From assembly GCA_946403615.1 (NCBI GenBank), contig CAMJAO010000121.1, positions 1 to 6,706 on the forward strand: a stretch of DNA of 6,706 nucleotides, read 5' to 3'. Source of the stretch: an uncultured Prevotellaceae bacterium. Lineage in GTDB: Bacteria > Bacteroidota > Bacteroidia > Bacteroidales > Bacteroidaceae. The notes beneath the pieces are model-generated. The model saw only the letters and a program-made list of their open reading frames with translations. It had not been told where the DNA came from and made no database searches. The translations under genes were made by a program, and so were the position numbers. Every line of letters starts with the position of its first letter. The first letter of the stretch is position 1. Of this stretch, positions 1 through 5,723 are shown piece by piece.

Positions 1-1573
1 ACATAAACAACGGGTGCGGATGCAGTACCGTCGATGAATACTCCGGGTGGAACTGTGTGCCGATATACCAGCGTTTCTCAGGGATTTCCACTATTTCTAC
101 CAAATTTGCGGCGGGATTGACACCCACGCACTTCATGCCATGGTTCTCATACGCTTCCTGATAGCGGTTGTTGAACTCGTAGCGATGGCGGTGACGCTCT
201 TTGATGAATGTTTTCTCACCGTATGCCACCCATGTCTTACTGCCTTTTTTCAACTGACAATCATAACTGCCCAACCGCATGGTGCCGCCCATTTGGGTGA
301 TGCTTTTCTGTTCCTCCATCATGTCGATGACATTATGGGGCGTGTCGGCATCCATCTCCGCACTGTGCGCATCGGCGAGTCCCAATACGTTGCGTGCGAA
401 CTCGATGACCATCATCTGCATGCCGAGGCAGATGCCGAACGTGGGGATGTCATGAGTGCGGGTGTATTCGGCGGCGATAATCTTGCCCTCAATGCCACGT
501 TGTCCGAAACCGGGACAGATGACAATGCCCGCCATGCCGTCGAGACGGTCGGCAACATTTTCCCGGCTGATGCCCTCGCTGTTCACGAAGACAGCCTTCA
601 CCTTACGGTCATTGTATGTTCCCGCATGGGTAAGGCTCTCTGTGATGCTTTTGTAAGCGTCCTGCAAGTCGTACTTGCCTACCAACGCAATCTTTATCTC
701 TTTCGTGGCTTGTTTCCGGCGTTCCAGAAAAGCGCGCCAGGGTCCCAGTTCTGGTGTCATCCCGGGCTCCACGCCCATTTTCTTCAAGATGATGGTGTCC
801 AGTCCTTGTCGCTGCATGTTCACGGGCACCTCGTAGATGCTCGGCAGGTCCTGACTCTGGATTACGGCGTCAACATCGACGTTGCAGAAGTGAGCCACTT
901 TCGCGCGGATGTCGTCGCTCAGGTTATGCTCAGTACGCAGCACCAACACCTCAGGCTGAATACCGAACCCTTGCAACTGCTTCACACTCGTCTGCGTGGG
1001 CTTCGTCTTCAGTTCGCCCGCCGCCGCCAGATAGGGCACGTAAGTGAGGTGTACGTTCAGCGCCCGCTGATTGCCCAACTCCCAGCGCAACTGACGGATG
1101 GCCTCCAGAAACGGCTGGCTCTCGATGTCGCCGATGGTGCCGCCGATTTCTGTGATCACGAAGTCGTGCGGTTGTTTCGTGGCGTTGAGAAGAATGCGCC
1201 GTTTGATTTCGTTTGTGATGTGTGGCACCACCTGGATGGTCTTGCCCAGATAGTCGCCGCGCCGCTCGCGCTCGATGACACTCAGGTAGATACGCCCGGT
1301 GGTCACACTGTTATCGCGCGTGGTCTCGATGCCCGTAAAGCGCTCGTAGTGTCCCAGGTCGAGGTCGGTCTCCATGCCGTCGGCCGTCACATAGCACTCG
1401 CCATGCTCATAGGGATTCAGCGTGCCTGGGTCGATGTTGATGTAGGGATCAAACTTCTGGATGGTGATGTTGTATCCGCGTGCCTGCAAAAGTTTTCCCA
1501 GCGACGCTGAAATGATTCCCTTTCCCAGCGACGAGGCCACACCTCCAGTGATAAAAATGTACTTTGTATCCAT
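1..1573 (-). CDS. pyrG: CTP synthase (glutamine-hydrolysing), 3' end cut by window edge
   Basis: PyrG makes CTP from UTP, ATP and glutamine in the cytoplasm, the last step of pyrimidine nucleotide synthesis. The start is the ATG at 1573-1571; 524 codons are visible before the left edge, so roughly the last 10-20 residues are missing judging from the usual 530-545 length. The N-terminal synthase domain begins MDTKYIFITGGVASSLGKG, with the nucleotide-binding loop around residues 9-19 (Lys18). The C-terminal class I glutamine amidotransferase domain shows CPGFGQRG, then GICLGMQ with the nucleophile Cys382, and HPEY with His509 and Glu511 completing the triad. All key residues are present and the frame is unbroken. 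The gene lies 74 bp downstream of the barrel-gene remnant, behind a strong RNA hairpin (1602-1633). No good promoter was found directly upstream, so it may be read through from the amt genes or use a promoter I could not recognise. Its use of glutamine makes it a plausible but not obligatory neighbour of nitrogen genes. Confidence 0.97.
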   Translation of the reverse strand, partial: MDTKYIFITGGVASSLGKGIISASLGKLLQARGYNITIQKFDPYINIDPGTLNPYEHGECYVTADGMETDLDLGHYERFTGIETTRDNSVTTGRIYLSVIERERRGDYLGKTIQVVPHITNEIKRRILLNATKQPHDFVITEIGGTIGDIESQPFLEAIRQLRWELGNQRALNVHLTYVPYLAAAGELKTKPTQTSVKQLQGFGIQPEVLVLRTEHNLSDDIRAKVAHFCNVDVDAVIQSQDLPSIYEVPVNMQRQGLDTIILKKMGVEPGMTPELGPWRAFLERRKQATKEIKIALVGKYDLQDAYKSITESLTHAGTYNDRKVKAVFVNSEGISRENVADRLDGMAGIVICPGFGQRGIEGKIIAAEYTRTHDIPTFGICLGMQMMVIEFARNVLGLADAHSAEMDADTPHNVIDMMEEQKSITQMGGTMRLGSYDCQLKKGSKTWVAYGEKTFIKERHRHRYEFNNRYQEAYENHGMKCVGVNPAANLVEIVEIPEKRWYIGTQFHPEYSSTVLHPHPLFM

Positions 1574-1601
1574 ATAATTGTTGTTTGAAGTTACCGTCAA
1601 G

Positions 1602-1633
1602 CCTCCCTCCCGTCTCGAGAGACGGAAGAGAGG
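1602..1633 (-). terminator. 14-bp RNA hairpin between amtB2 remnant region and pyrG
   Basis: Bases 1602-1615 pair with 1620-1633 around a four-base loop (1616-1619). In the minus-strand transcript all 14 pairs form, two of them as G-U wobbles (1606/1629 and 1609/1626). On the plus strand these two positions would be C/A mismatches, so the structure favours minus-strand RNA. No U-run follows it (the next bases are CTTGACGG), so it is not a classical intrinsic terminator. It could be a weak terminator, an mRNA 3'-end stabiliser, a processing site, or a leader structure ending 28 bases before the pyrG start. It is the positional counterpart of the hairpin at 3169-3193. Confidence 0.6.
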
Positions 1634-1675
1634 AAATCCGGATTAGATTATGGTCGCAGCAAATAACCCAAAACC
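1625..1675 (-). repeat. 51-bp direct repeat, copy 1 (downstream side of amtB2)
   Basis: Aligned without gaps to 3185-3235, 40 of 51 bases are identical by manual comparison. The repeat covers the last nine codons of a reading frame, a TAA stop, and 23 bases of non-coding sequence reaching into the first arm of a hairpin. Identity is about the same on both sides of the stop codon (22/28 and 18/23). This favours duplicated DNA over protein-level convergence. Just after the stop, 1635-1644 (AATCCGGATT) is a perfect palindrome that copy 2 lacks. Confidence 0.75.
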
Positions 1676-1746
1676 TGTTCGGTATCAACGGCAGTCACTC
1701 CATAGAGCGACAATACCGTCAGACCATATGTCGGTACATTTATCAT
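1648..1746 (-). pseudogene. Probable 3' remnant of a second barrel-protein gene (32-codon open frame)
   Basis: A frame of 32 codons opens with the ATG at 1746-1744, one base after the amtB2 stop, and ends at TAA 1650-1648. Its last residues, VLGYLLRP, line up with the C-terminus of the barrel protein encoded at 3208-3912, VFGFTLQP, in the same phase and with the same stop. Further upstream, ANPCSQK in the barrel protein may correspond to TAVDTEQ here with a small deletion. No signal peptide or remaining barrel is present, so it is most simply the decayed tail of a duplicated barrel gene. Because it is open and abuts amtB2, it could instead be translated as a tiny coupled peptide. I see no evidence for a function. 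Confidence 0.55.
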
Positions 1747-1747
1747 T

Positions 1748-3136
1748 TTAATTTTTTGATTTTTCTTTTATATGTTCCTCATACTCCGCCAACTCGCGCT
1801 CGCCGATGTGTGCCAGCCCGTAGTGTTCATCATGCTGTGAGAAGTCGAGTCCCACTTTCTCGCTGAATGCTGATACGCGCATGGGGATGAGGCGGTCTAT
1901 CAGTTTGTAACCAAGCCAACTCATGGCAAATGTATAAACGAACACGATGACGATGGCCAGCAAGTGATAAAGGAAGATAACGAATCCGTCCCAAGTGCCG
2001 GCGATGAGTCCCTCCTGAATGAAAATACCTGTCAGTACGGTGCCGAAGATACCGCCCGTGCCGTGGGTGGGGAAGACATCGAGCGCATCGTCAATGCTGC
2101 TGCGTGAGCGCCAATAGACCGCGACGTTGCAAATGAGTGTGATGACAAACGAAATGAAGATGCTCTGTCCGACCGTGACGTAGCCCGCCGACGGTGTGAT
2201 GGCCACAAGTCCGACTACGCATCCTACAGCGGCACCCATGGCTGAGGGCTTACGACCGCGCAGGCAGTCGAAGAATATCCATGTCATCATGGCTGTGGCC
2301 GAAGCGGTGTTGGTGTTGAGAAACGCCTTGACGGCTTGTCCGTCGGCATGGAGCGAAGAACCGGCGTTGAAACCGAACCAACCCAACCACAATAATGCCG
2401 CACCCAGTAACACGAAGGGTATGTTGGCGGGTTCACTCTTGCGAGTCTCAGCCTTTCTGCGTCCGAGGAAGATGGCTCCCGCCAGCGCAGCCACCCCCGA
2501 TGAGGCATGCACCACGATACCGCCGGCAAAGTCGATGACACCCCAGCGCATAAACAGTCCCTCCGGATGCCATGTCATGTGAGCCAACGGACAATAAATA
2601 AAGAAGAAGAAAAACATCATGAAGAACATGTATGCCGAGAACCTGACACGTTCGGCAAATGAGCCAGTAATCAGAGACGGCGTGATGATGGCGAATTTCA
2701 TCTGGAACAATGCGAACAACGCCAGGGGGATGGTAGCGCCGCCCAAGATATTGCCAGCCGGCGTGGTATAGACCTCACCGCCCACGCCGTGAAACATGAG
2801 GAATGTCAACGGATTGCCGATCACTCCGCCTATGTCATCGCCGAAACAAAGCGAGAAACCGACGACTACCCACAAAACCGAGATCAGTCCCATGGCTATA
2901 AATGACTGTAGCATCGTTGAGATGACATTTTTCGCGCCCACCATGCCTCCATAGAAAAATGACAGACCGGGAGTCATCATCAAGACGAAAATTGTTGCTG
3001 TGATCAGCCAGGCCACATCAGCTGCCGAGATGACAGACCAGTCACACTCAAACGATGGCTCTCCAACAGCCAAACCTGCTATGGCAATCACAGTTATTGC
3101 CAACATCAATATTTTCCAACGTTTCTTCACTTTCAT
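1748..3136 (-). CDS. amtB: Ammonium transporter 2 (Amt family, with signal peptide)
   Basis: A 462-residue Amt/Mep/Rh channel that conducts ammonium across the inner membrane. Residues 1-25 (basic MKVKKRWK start followed by a hydrophobic stretch) look like a cleaved signal peptide, as in E. coli AmtB. The core then has about eleven hydrophobic segments. Recognisable landmarks are Phe148 in the QMKFAIIT segment, AERVRFS (161-167), Trp189, DFAGGIVVH with Asp202 and the first pore His210, WFGFNAGS (253-260, with Phe256 and Ser260), and THGTGG with the second pore His358. The cytosolic tail carries GLDFSQHDEHY (429-439), matching the Amt C-terminal motif, and then about 23 extra charged residues to KEKSKN. 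It differs strongly from the transporter at 3929-5182, so it is not a recent tandem copy. No Shine-Dalgarno sequence precedes the ATG. It lies 71 bp behind the barrel gene with a hairpin between, and is flanked by 51-bp direct repeats. Substrate preference cannot be read from sequence. Confidence 0.95.
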   Translation of the reverse strand: MKVKKRWKILMLAITVIAIAGLAVGEPSFECDWSVISAADVAWLITATIFVLMMTPGLSFFYGGMVGAKNVISTMLQSFIAMGLISVLWVVVGFSLCFGDDIGGVIGNPLTFLMFHGVGGEVYTTPAGNILGGATIPLALFALFQMKFAIITPSLITGSFAERVRFSAYMFFMMFFFFFIYCPLAHMTWHPEGLFMRWGVIDFAGGIVVHASSGVAALAGAIFLGRRKAETRKSEPANIPFVLLGAALLWLGWFGFNAGSSLHADGQAVKAFLNTNTASATAMMTWIFFDCLRGRKPSAMGAAVGCVVGLVAITPSAGYVTVGQSIFISFVITLICNVAVYWRSRSSIDDALDVFPTHGTGGIFGTVLTGIFIQEGLIAGTWDGFVIFLYHLLAIVIVFVYTFAMSWLGYKLIDRLIPMRVSAFSEKVGLDFSQHDEHYGLAHIGERELAEYEEHIKEKSKN

Positions 3137-3168
3137 ATATCTGTAGTTTTAATTGTAAACAATAAAAC

Positions 3169-3193
3169 CCTCTCTTCTATCCCAGAAGAGAGG
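3169..3193 (-). terminator. Hairpin with U-rich tail between barrel gene and amtB2
   Basis: Bases 3169-3178 and 3184-3193 form a perfect 10-bp stem (CCTCTCTTCT / AGAAGAGAGG) with a five-base loop. On the minus strand it lies 14 bases after the barrel stop and is followed by GTTTTATTGTTT, a moderately U-rich run. It fits a leaky intrinsic terminator or a stability element that lowers expression of amtB2 relative to the upstream genes. Its first arm (minus-strand reading) is part of the 51-bp direct repeat. Confidence 0.6.
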
Positions 3194-3235
3194 TAACCTG
3201 GACAAGATTATGGTTGCAGCGTAAACCCAAAAACC
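3185..3235 (-). repeat. 51-bp direct repeat, copy 2 (upstream side of amtB2)
   Basis: This is the partner of 1625-1675, 1560 bp away and in the same orientation, with amtB2 between the two. It contains the last codons and stop (3210-3208) of the intact barrel gene and runs into the hairpin. Because it lies in an intact gene, this copy is probably the parental one. Confidence 0.75.
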
Positions 3236-3912
3236 AGGTAGGCTTTTTGTGAGCAGGGGTTCGCCACTACCTGTGCAAAGACCGGTATGGAGAACGTGTC
3301 GCTCACTTTGATTTCTTTCATGGCTTGCAGTGAGAGATTGGTCACAGCAAAGCCCGTTGTGCCGTAAAAGTCGGTGGCATAGGGAACAGCACCCGCCGTG
3401 GCAGTCCAATCGACCGTCGCCAGTTTGAATGGCACCGAAGCTTCGAAGTAACTGCTGTATGCGCGTTCACCGTCATTGTTGACACCGTCGTTGCCGGCGA
3501 AGTTGGTGAACCACTGTATGCTTGCCACTCCGAAATCGTAGCCGATATTGCCTTCAAACACATGGTTGGTGCTGTGAGCGTCATATTTGAAGTAGCGGGC
3601 GGCAGGGTCAGAACCGCAGTTGGTCCAATAGTCTGTGATACCGATGTTGAACCCGCCAACGGTGTAACCAAGCGTCAGGTCAAACTCCTTCGTGTCTTGC
3701 GAGTCGGTCAGTCCCACGCTGCCCCATGCCGTCAATGATAATCCTTTATAACCGATGCCGAGAGTGGGCTGCAATGACACGTGCCCCAAGTCCTGGCCGC
3801 GCCAGATATACTGACTCACGACATCTGCCGCTACGGTCGTTTCTAACTCATCCTGTGCTATTGTGGGGATGCTCATAAATGCCCCGATTGCCAATAATAA
3901 TATCTTTTTCAT
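3208..3912 (-). CDS. Outer-membrane beta-barrel protein, possible TorF-like porin, in ammonium operon
   Basis: A 234-residue secreted protein. I place the start at the ATG 3912-3910 because it opens a clear signal peptide (MKKILLLAIGAFMSIPTIA, likely cut before Gln20) and has AAGGA upstream; the frame is open further upstream only because it overlaps the end of amtB1. The mature part of about 215 residues is rich in alternating Gly and aromatic residues, as in transmembrane beta strands. SQYIWRGQDLGHVSLQPTLG (33-52) and LSLTAWGSVGLTD (58-70) recall the small TorF-like (Gcw_chp) putative porins that accompany amt genes in Bacteroidetes; that family name is from memory and not verified. It starts 17 bases after the amtB1 stop, so it is almost certainly co-transcribed with P-II and amtB1. 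A role in passage of ammonium or other small nitrogen compounds across the outer membrane is inference. It ends in VFGFTLQP, not the usual terminal aromatic residue. Confidence 0.85.
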   Translation of the reverse strand: MKKILLLAIGAFMSIPTIAQDELETTVAADVVSQYIWRGQDLGHVSLQPTLGIGYKGLSLTAWGSVGLTDSQDTKEFDLTLGYTVGGFNIGITDYWTNCGSDPAARYFKYDAHSTNHVFEGNIGYDFGVASIQWFTNFAGNDGVNNDGERAYSSYFEASVPFKLATVDWTATAGAVPYATDFYGTTGFAVTNLSLQAMKEIKVSDTFSIPVFAQVVANPCSQKAYLVFGFTLQP

Positions 3913-3928
3913 ATCTATAATCCTTTGG

Positions 3929-5182
3929 TTAGTTATAGCAAGCCTCTCCGTGCTCATAAATGTCCAGTCCTTCCTCTTCGACACGTTTGCCGACGCGTAG
4001 ACCATGTAATTTCTTAATGCCATAGAATAGGACGTAACCGCAAGCGGCTGCCCAGAGATCAATTATCAGGATGCCGAAGCATTCTGCTCCGAAAAATCCC
4101 CAGCCATAGCCGTAGAACGCTCCGTTGGTCGTCGAGAGCAGACCGGTCATCAGTGTGCCCAGAATACCGCAGACACCATGTACAGAAGAGGCGCCCACAG
4201 GGTCGTCGATGTGCAACTTGTGATCGATGAATTCAATGGCAAAAACCAATACGATACCGCACACGAGTCCGATGATGACAGCTCCGATGGGAGAAACGAG
4301 GTCGCAACCGGCCGTGATGCCCACGAGACCTGCCAGTACTCCGTTCAAAGTCAATGACAATGACGGTTTACCGTATTTCAGCCAGGTGATGAACATGGTG
4401 GCTACGCCACCTGCAGCGGCTGCGAGGTTGGTGGTCAAAAACACATGGCTTATAGCCACACGGTTAACCTCACCGCTTGCTGCCAGCTGCGATCCGGGGT
4501 TGAAACCGAACCAACCGAGCCAGAGGATGAACACGCCAAGCGCTGCCATCGTCAGGTTGTGACCGGGTATGGCACGGCTTTTTCCGTCCTTGGCATATTT
4601 GCCGATACGGGGGCCGAGCGCCATGGCACCTATCAACGCTAGTACACCGCCCACACTGTGGACTATGGCCGAGCCGGCAAAATCGTGGAATACATCGCCA
4701 AACGTATTCATCATGAATCCGTCGGCAGCATCGTTGCAGAGCCATCCGCCACCCCATGTCCAATGACCCTCAATCGGGTAGATGAACAGCGAGATGACCG
4801 CACTGTAAACCATATACATAGAGAATTTTGTGCGCTCGGCCATGGCACCGCTCACGATGGTTGCGCTGGTGGCACAGAACACCGTTTCGAAAATCAAGAA
4901 ACCCTCTACGGGCAGGTCGCCCTTATAAAAACTCAGGTCGCCCCAATTGGGGGCACCGATAAAGCCGGCGCCATCGCTTCCAAACATAAATCCGAAGCCA
5001 ATGAAAAAGAACAAGAGAGAGCCGAACATGAAATCGACAAAGTTCTTCATCAGAATGTTGGCCGTGTTTTTACCTCGTGTAAAACCTGCTTCACACAGCG
5101 CAAAACCCGGCTGCATCCAGAAAACCAACATGGCTGCCAATAGCATCCATACGGTATCAAGTGATAATCCTATTTCGTTCAT
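3929..5182 (-). CDS. amtB: Ammonium transporter 1 (Amt family, no signal peptide)
   Basis: A 417-residue Amt/Mep/Rh channel of the inner membrane. It starts directly with MNEIGLSLDTVWMLLAAMLV, without the leader seen in transporter 2, so its topology probably begins with the first core helix. Landmarks are CEAGFTRGKNT (30-40), Phe102, SGAMAERTKFS (111-121), Trp143, DFAGSAIVHSVGG with Asp167 and first pore His175, WFGFNPGS (224-231, with Phe227 and Ser231), and VHGVCGILG with second pore His335. The tail ends in GLDIYEHGEACY (405-416), the C-terminal motif associated with control by P-II. Pore residues are all present. The P-II gene ends 34 bp upstream, a standard glnK-amtB pairing. Both leaders share a 15-base element. 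The ATG at 5182 is preceded by AAGG at a 10-base distance. The AERTKFS/HSVGG signature suggests a different Amt subfamily from transporter 2. Confidence 0.96.
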   Translation of the reverse strand: MNEIGLSLDTVWMLLAAMLVFWMQPGFALCEAGFTRGKNTANILMKNFVDFMFGSLLFFFIGFGFMFGSDGAGFIGAPNWGDLSFYKGDLPVEGFLIFETVFCATSATIVSGAMAERTKFSMYMVYSAVISLFIYPIEGHWTWGGGWLCNDAADGFMMNTFGDVFHDFAGSAIVHSVGGVLALIGAMALGPRIGKYAKDGKSRAIPGHNLTMAALGVFILWLGWFGFNPGSQLAASGEVNRVAISHVFLTTNLAAAAGGVATMFITWLKYGKPSLSLTLNGVLAGLVGITAGCDLVSPIGAVIIGLVCGIVLVFAIEFIDHKLHIDDPVGASSVHGVCGILGTLMTGLLSTTNGAFYGYGWGFFGAECFGILIIDLWAAACGYVLFYGIKKLHGLRVGKRVEEEGLDIYEHGEACYN

Positions 5183-5184
5183 AA

Positions 5185-5199
5185 TCTTTTTACCTTAAT
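5185..5199 (-). promoter_or_regulatory. Translation-leader element of amtB1 (shared with P-II gene)
   Basis: The 15 bases ATTAAGGTAAAAAGA (minus strand) lie just before the amtB1 ATG and are identical to 5571-5585 in front of the P-II gene. The AAGG core is 10 bases from the start here and 14 there. It is likely a ribosome-loading leader; the exact identity suggests either duplication or matched translation of the two partner proteins. Confidence 0.5.
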
Positions 5200-5216
5200 T
5201 GATGTTTTTACCTGAT

Positions 5217-5564
5217 TTACTTCTTATCCCTTAGTACGGTGTCGCCATGTTCGCCAGTGCGTATGCTCCATGTGTCAATCATGTCACTCACGAAGATACG
5301 GCCGTCGCCAACCTCACCCGTATGCGCCACATCGAGAATCACCTTCACCGTAGTTTCTACAAACTGGTCACGGCATACGATGGTCAGCGCCACACGCTCT
5401 ATCACGTCTGTCGAGTACTGCACGCCACGGTAGATTCTCTCCTGGCGGCTTTGCCCGATGCCGTGAACATTGTGGTATTCAAACCAATCGATGTCCGACT
5501 GCAGCAACGCTTCCTTCACATCCTCGAACTTTGTCTTTCGGATGATTGCTTCAATCTTTTTCAT
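5217..5564 (-). CDS. glnK: Nitrogen regulatory protein P-II (GlnB/GlnK family)
   Basis: A 115-residue P-II signalling protein. The family forms trimers that sense ATP/ADP and 2-oxoglutarate and bind targets such as Amt channels through the T-loop. The N-terminus MKKIEAIIRKTKFEDVKEAL is typical. The T-loop runs from GIG (35-37) to about residue 57 and contains IYRGVQY, so Tyr50 matches the Tyr51 uridylylation site and Tyr45 matches Tyr46. The loop is one residue shorter than in E. coli, and with the gap placed after GIG the Mg-ATP-binding Gln is kept as Gln38. The B-loop is TGEVGDGRIFV (82-92, Arg89 in place of Lys90) and the C-loop is IRTGE (101-105). The Arg usually found at position 101 is Ser100. 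It heads the minus-strand cluster immediately before amtB1, so the GlnK name is favoured over GlnB by context. Whether it is uridylylated cannot be told, because no glnD is in view. Confidence 0.95.
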   Translation of the reverse strand: MKKIEAIIRKTKFEDVKEALLQSDIDWFEYHNVHGIGQSRQERIYRGVQYSTDVIERVALTIVCRDQFVETTVKVILDVAHTGEVGDGRIFVSDMIDTWSIRTGEHGDTVLRDKK

Positions 5565-5570
5565 AATTTT

Positions 5571-5585
5571 TCTTTTTACCTTAAT
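5571..5585 (-). promoter_or_regulatory. Translation-leader element of the P-II gene
   Basis: This is identical over 15 bases to 5185-5199. It lies 6 bases upstream of the P-II ATG (5564-5562), and its AAGG core is 14 bases away, too far for a canonical Shine-Dalgarno sequence. Initiation here may depend more on the A-rich, unstructured leader, as is common in Bacteroidetes. Confidence 0.45.
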
Positions 5586-5636
5586 AAATAATTACTAAAC
5601 CCTCTCTTTGGGCAATAATCAGAAACGTTTCCGCTG

Positions 5637-5669
5637 CAAAGGTAAGACGTTTTGCTTGGAAATATGCAA
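5637..5669 (-). promoter_or_regulatory. Inferred promoter of the P-II / amtB operon
   Basis: On the minus strand, 5644-5637 reads TACCTTTG, a perfect match to the Bacteroidetes -7 consensus TAnnTTTG, followed by CA. The -33 box is poor: the best candidate is TTGC at 5669-5666, 21 bases upstream. A weak -33 box would fit a promoter needing an activator. The predicted transcript starts near 5625-5632, leaving a leader of about 60 bases that contains AAGAGAGGGTTT (5608-5597). Confidence 0.6.
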
Positions 5670-5674
5670 TATTT
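5660..5674. promoter_or_regulatory. Dyad AAATAT-N3-ATATTT over the P-II -33 region
   Basis: A perfect inverted repeat with 6-base arms (5660-5665 and 5669-5674) and a GCA spacer. It overlaps the position of the -33 box of the inferred P-II promoter, where a repressor or activator could act. The arms are simple AT sequence, so chance occurrence is quite possible. Confidence 0.3.
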
Positions 5675-5693
5675 ATTACTTTATGAAACAAGA

Positions 5694-5723
5694 AATTTGA
5701 TTTCGGTTACAAAATGTCAAATT
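5694..5723. promoter_or_regulatory. Dyad AATTTGA-N16-TCAAATT in the intergenic centre
   Basis: Arms 5694-5700 and 5717-5723 are perfect 7-base inverted repeats, and AAG/CTT continue outward with one extra base on the left. The right arm belongs to the 5708-5723 copy of TACAAAATGTCAAATT. A possible operator; its position between the two promoters does not say which it serves. Confidence 0.3.

Noticed and set aside
47..1510. 487-codon open frame on the plus strand
   Set aside because: It lies wholly antisense to pyrG, whose minus-strand translation has all CTP synthase motifs. The plus-strand product has no recognisable family and is a by-product of the codon bias of pyrG.
1586..1593. TAACTTCA (minus strand) as a pyrG -7 box
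   Set aside because: It departs from TAnnTTTG in a key position and would leave a leader of only a few bases.
1574..1601. pyrG leader as a reiterative-transcription attenuator like that of Bacillus pyrG
   Set aside because: No promoter with an initial GGG start and no matching terminator with a U-run could be found; only a G-rich arm of the hairpin is present.
3203..3231. Possible amtB2 promoter (TTTG then TAATCTTG on the minus strand)
   Set aside because: The spacer is only 17 bases, the -7 box has a mismatch, and the start site would fall within the hairpin. The matching positions are not kept in the other repeat copy.
1625..3235. Composite transposon around amtB2
   Set aside because: The flanking repeats are imperfect direct repeats derived from a gene end, with no transposase, no terminal inverted repeats and no short target duplication.
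3913..4062. Longer barrel protein starting at 4062
   Set aside because: The extra 50 residues overlap the end of amtB1 and would bury the signal peptide, which starts cleanly at 3912 behind AAGGA.
4658..5143. 161-codon plus-strand open frame antisense to amtB1
   Set aside because: It is a shadow of the clearly recognised Amt gene, with low-quality composition and no start context.
5247..5591. 114-codon plus-strand open frame antisense to the P-II gene
   Set aside because: The minus-strand P-II sequence has canonical T-, B- and C-loops; the antisense frame resembles nothing.
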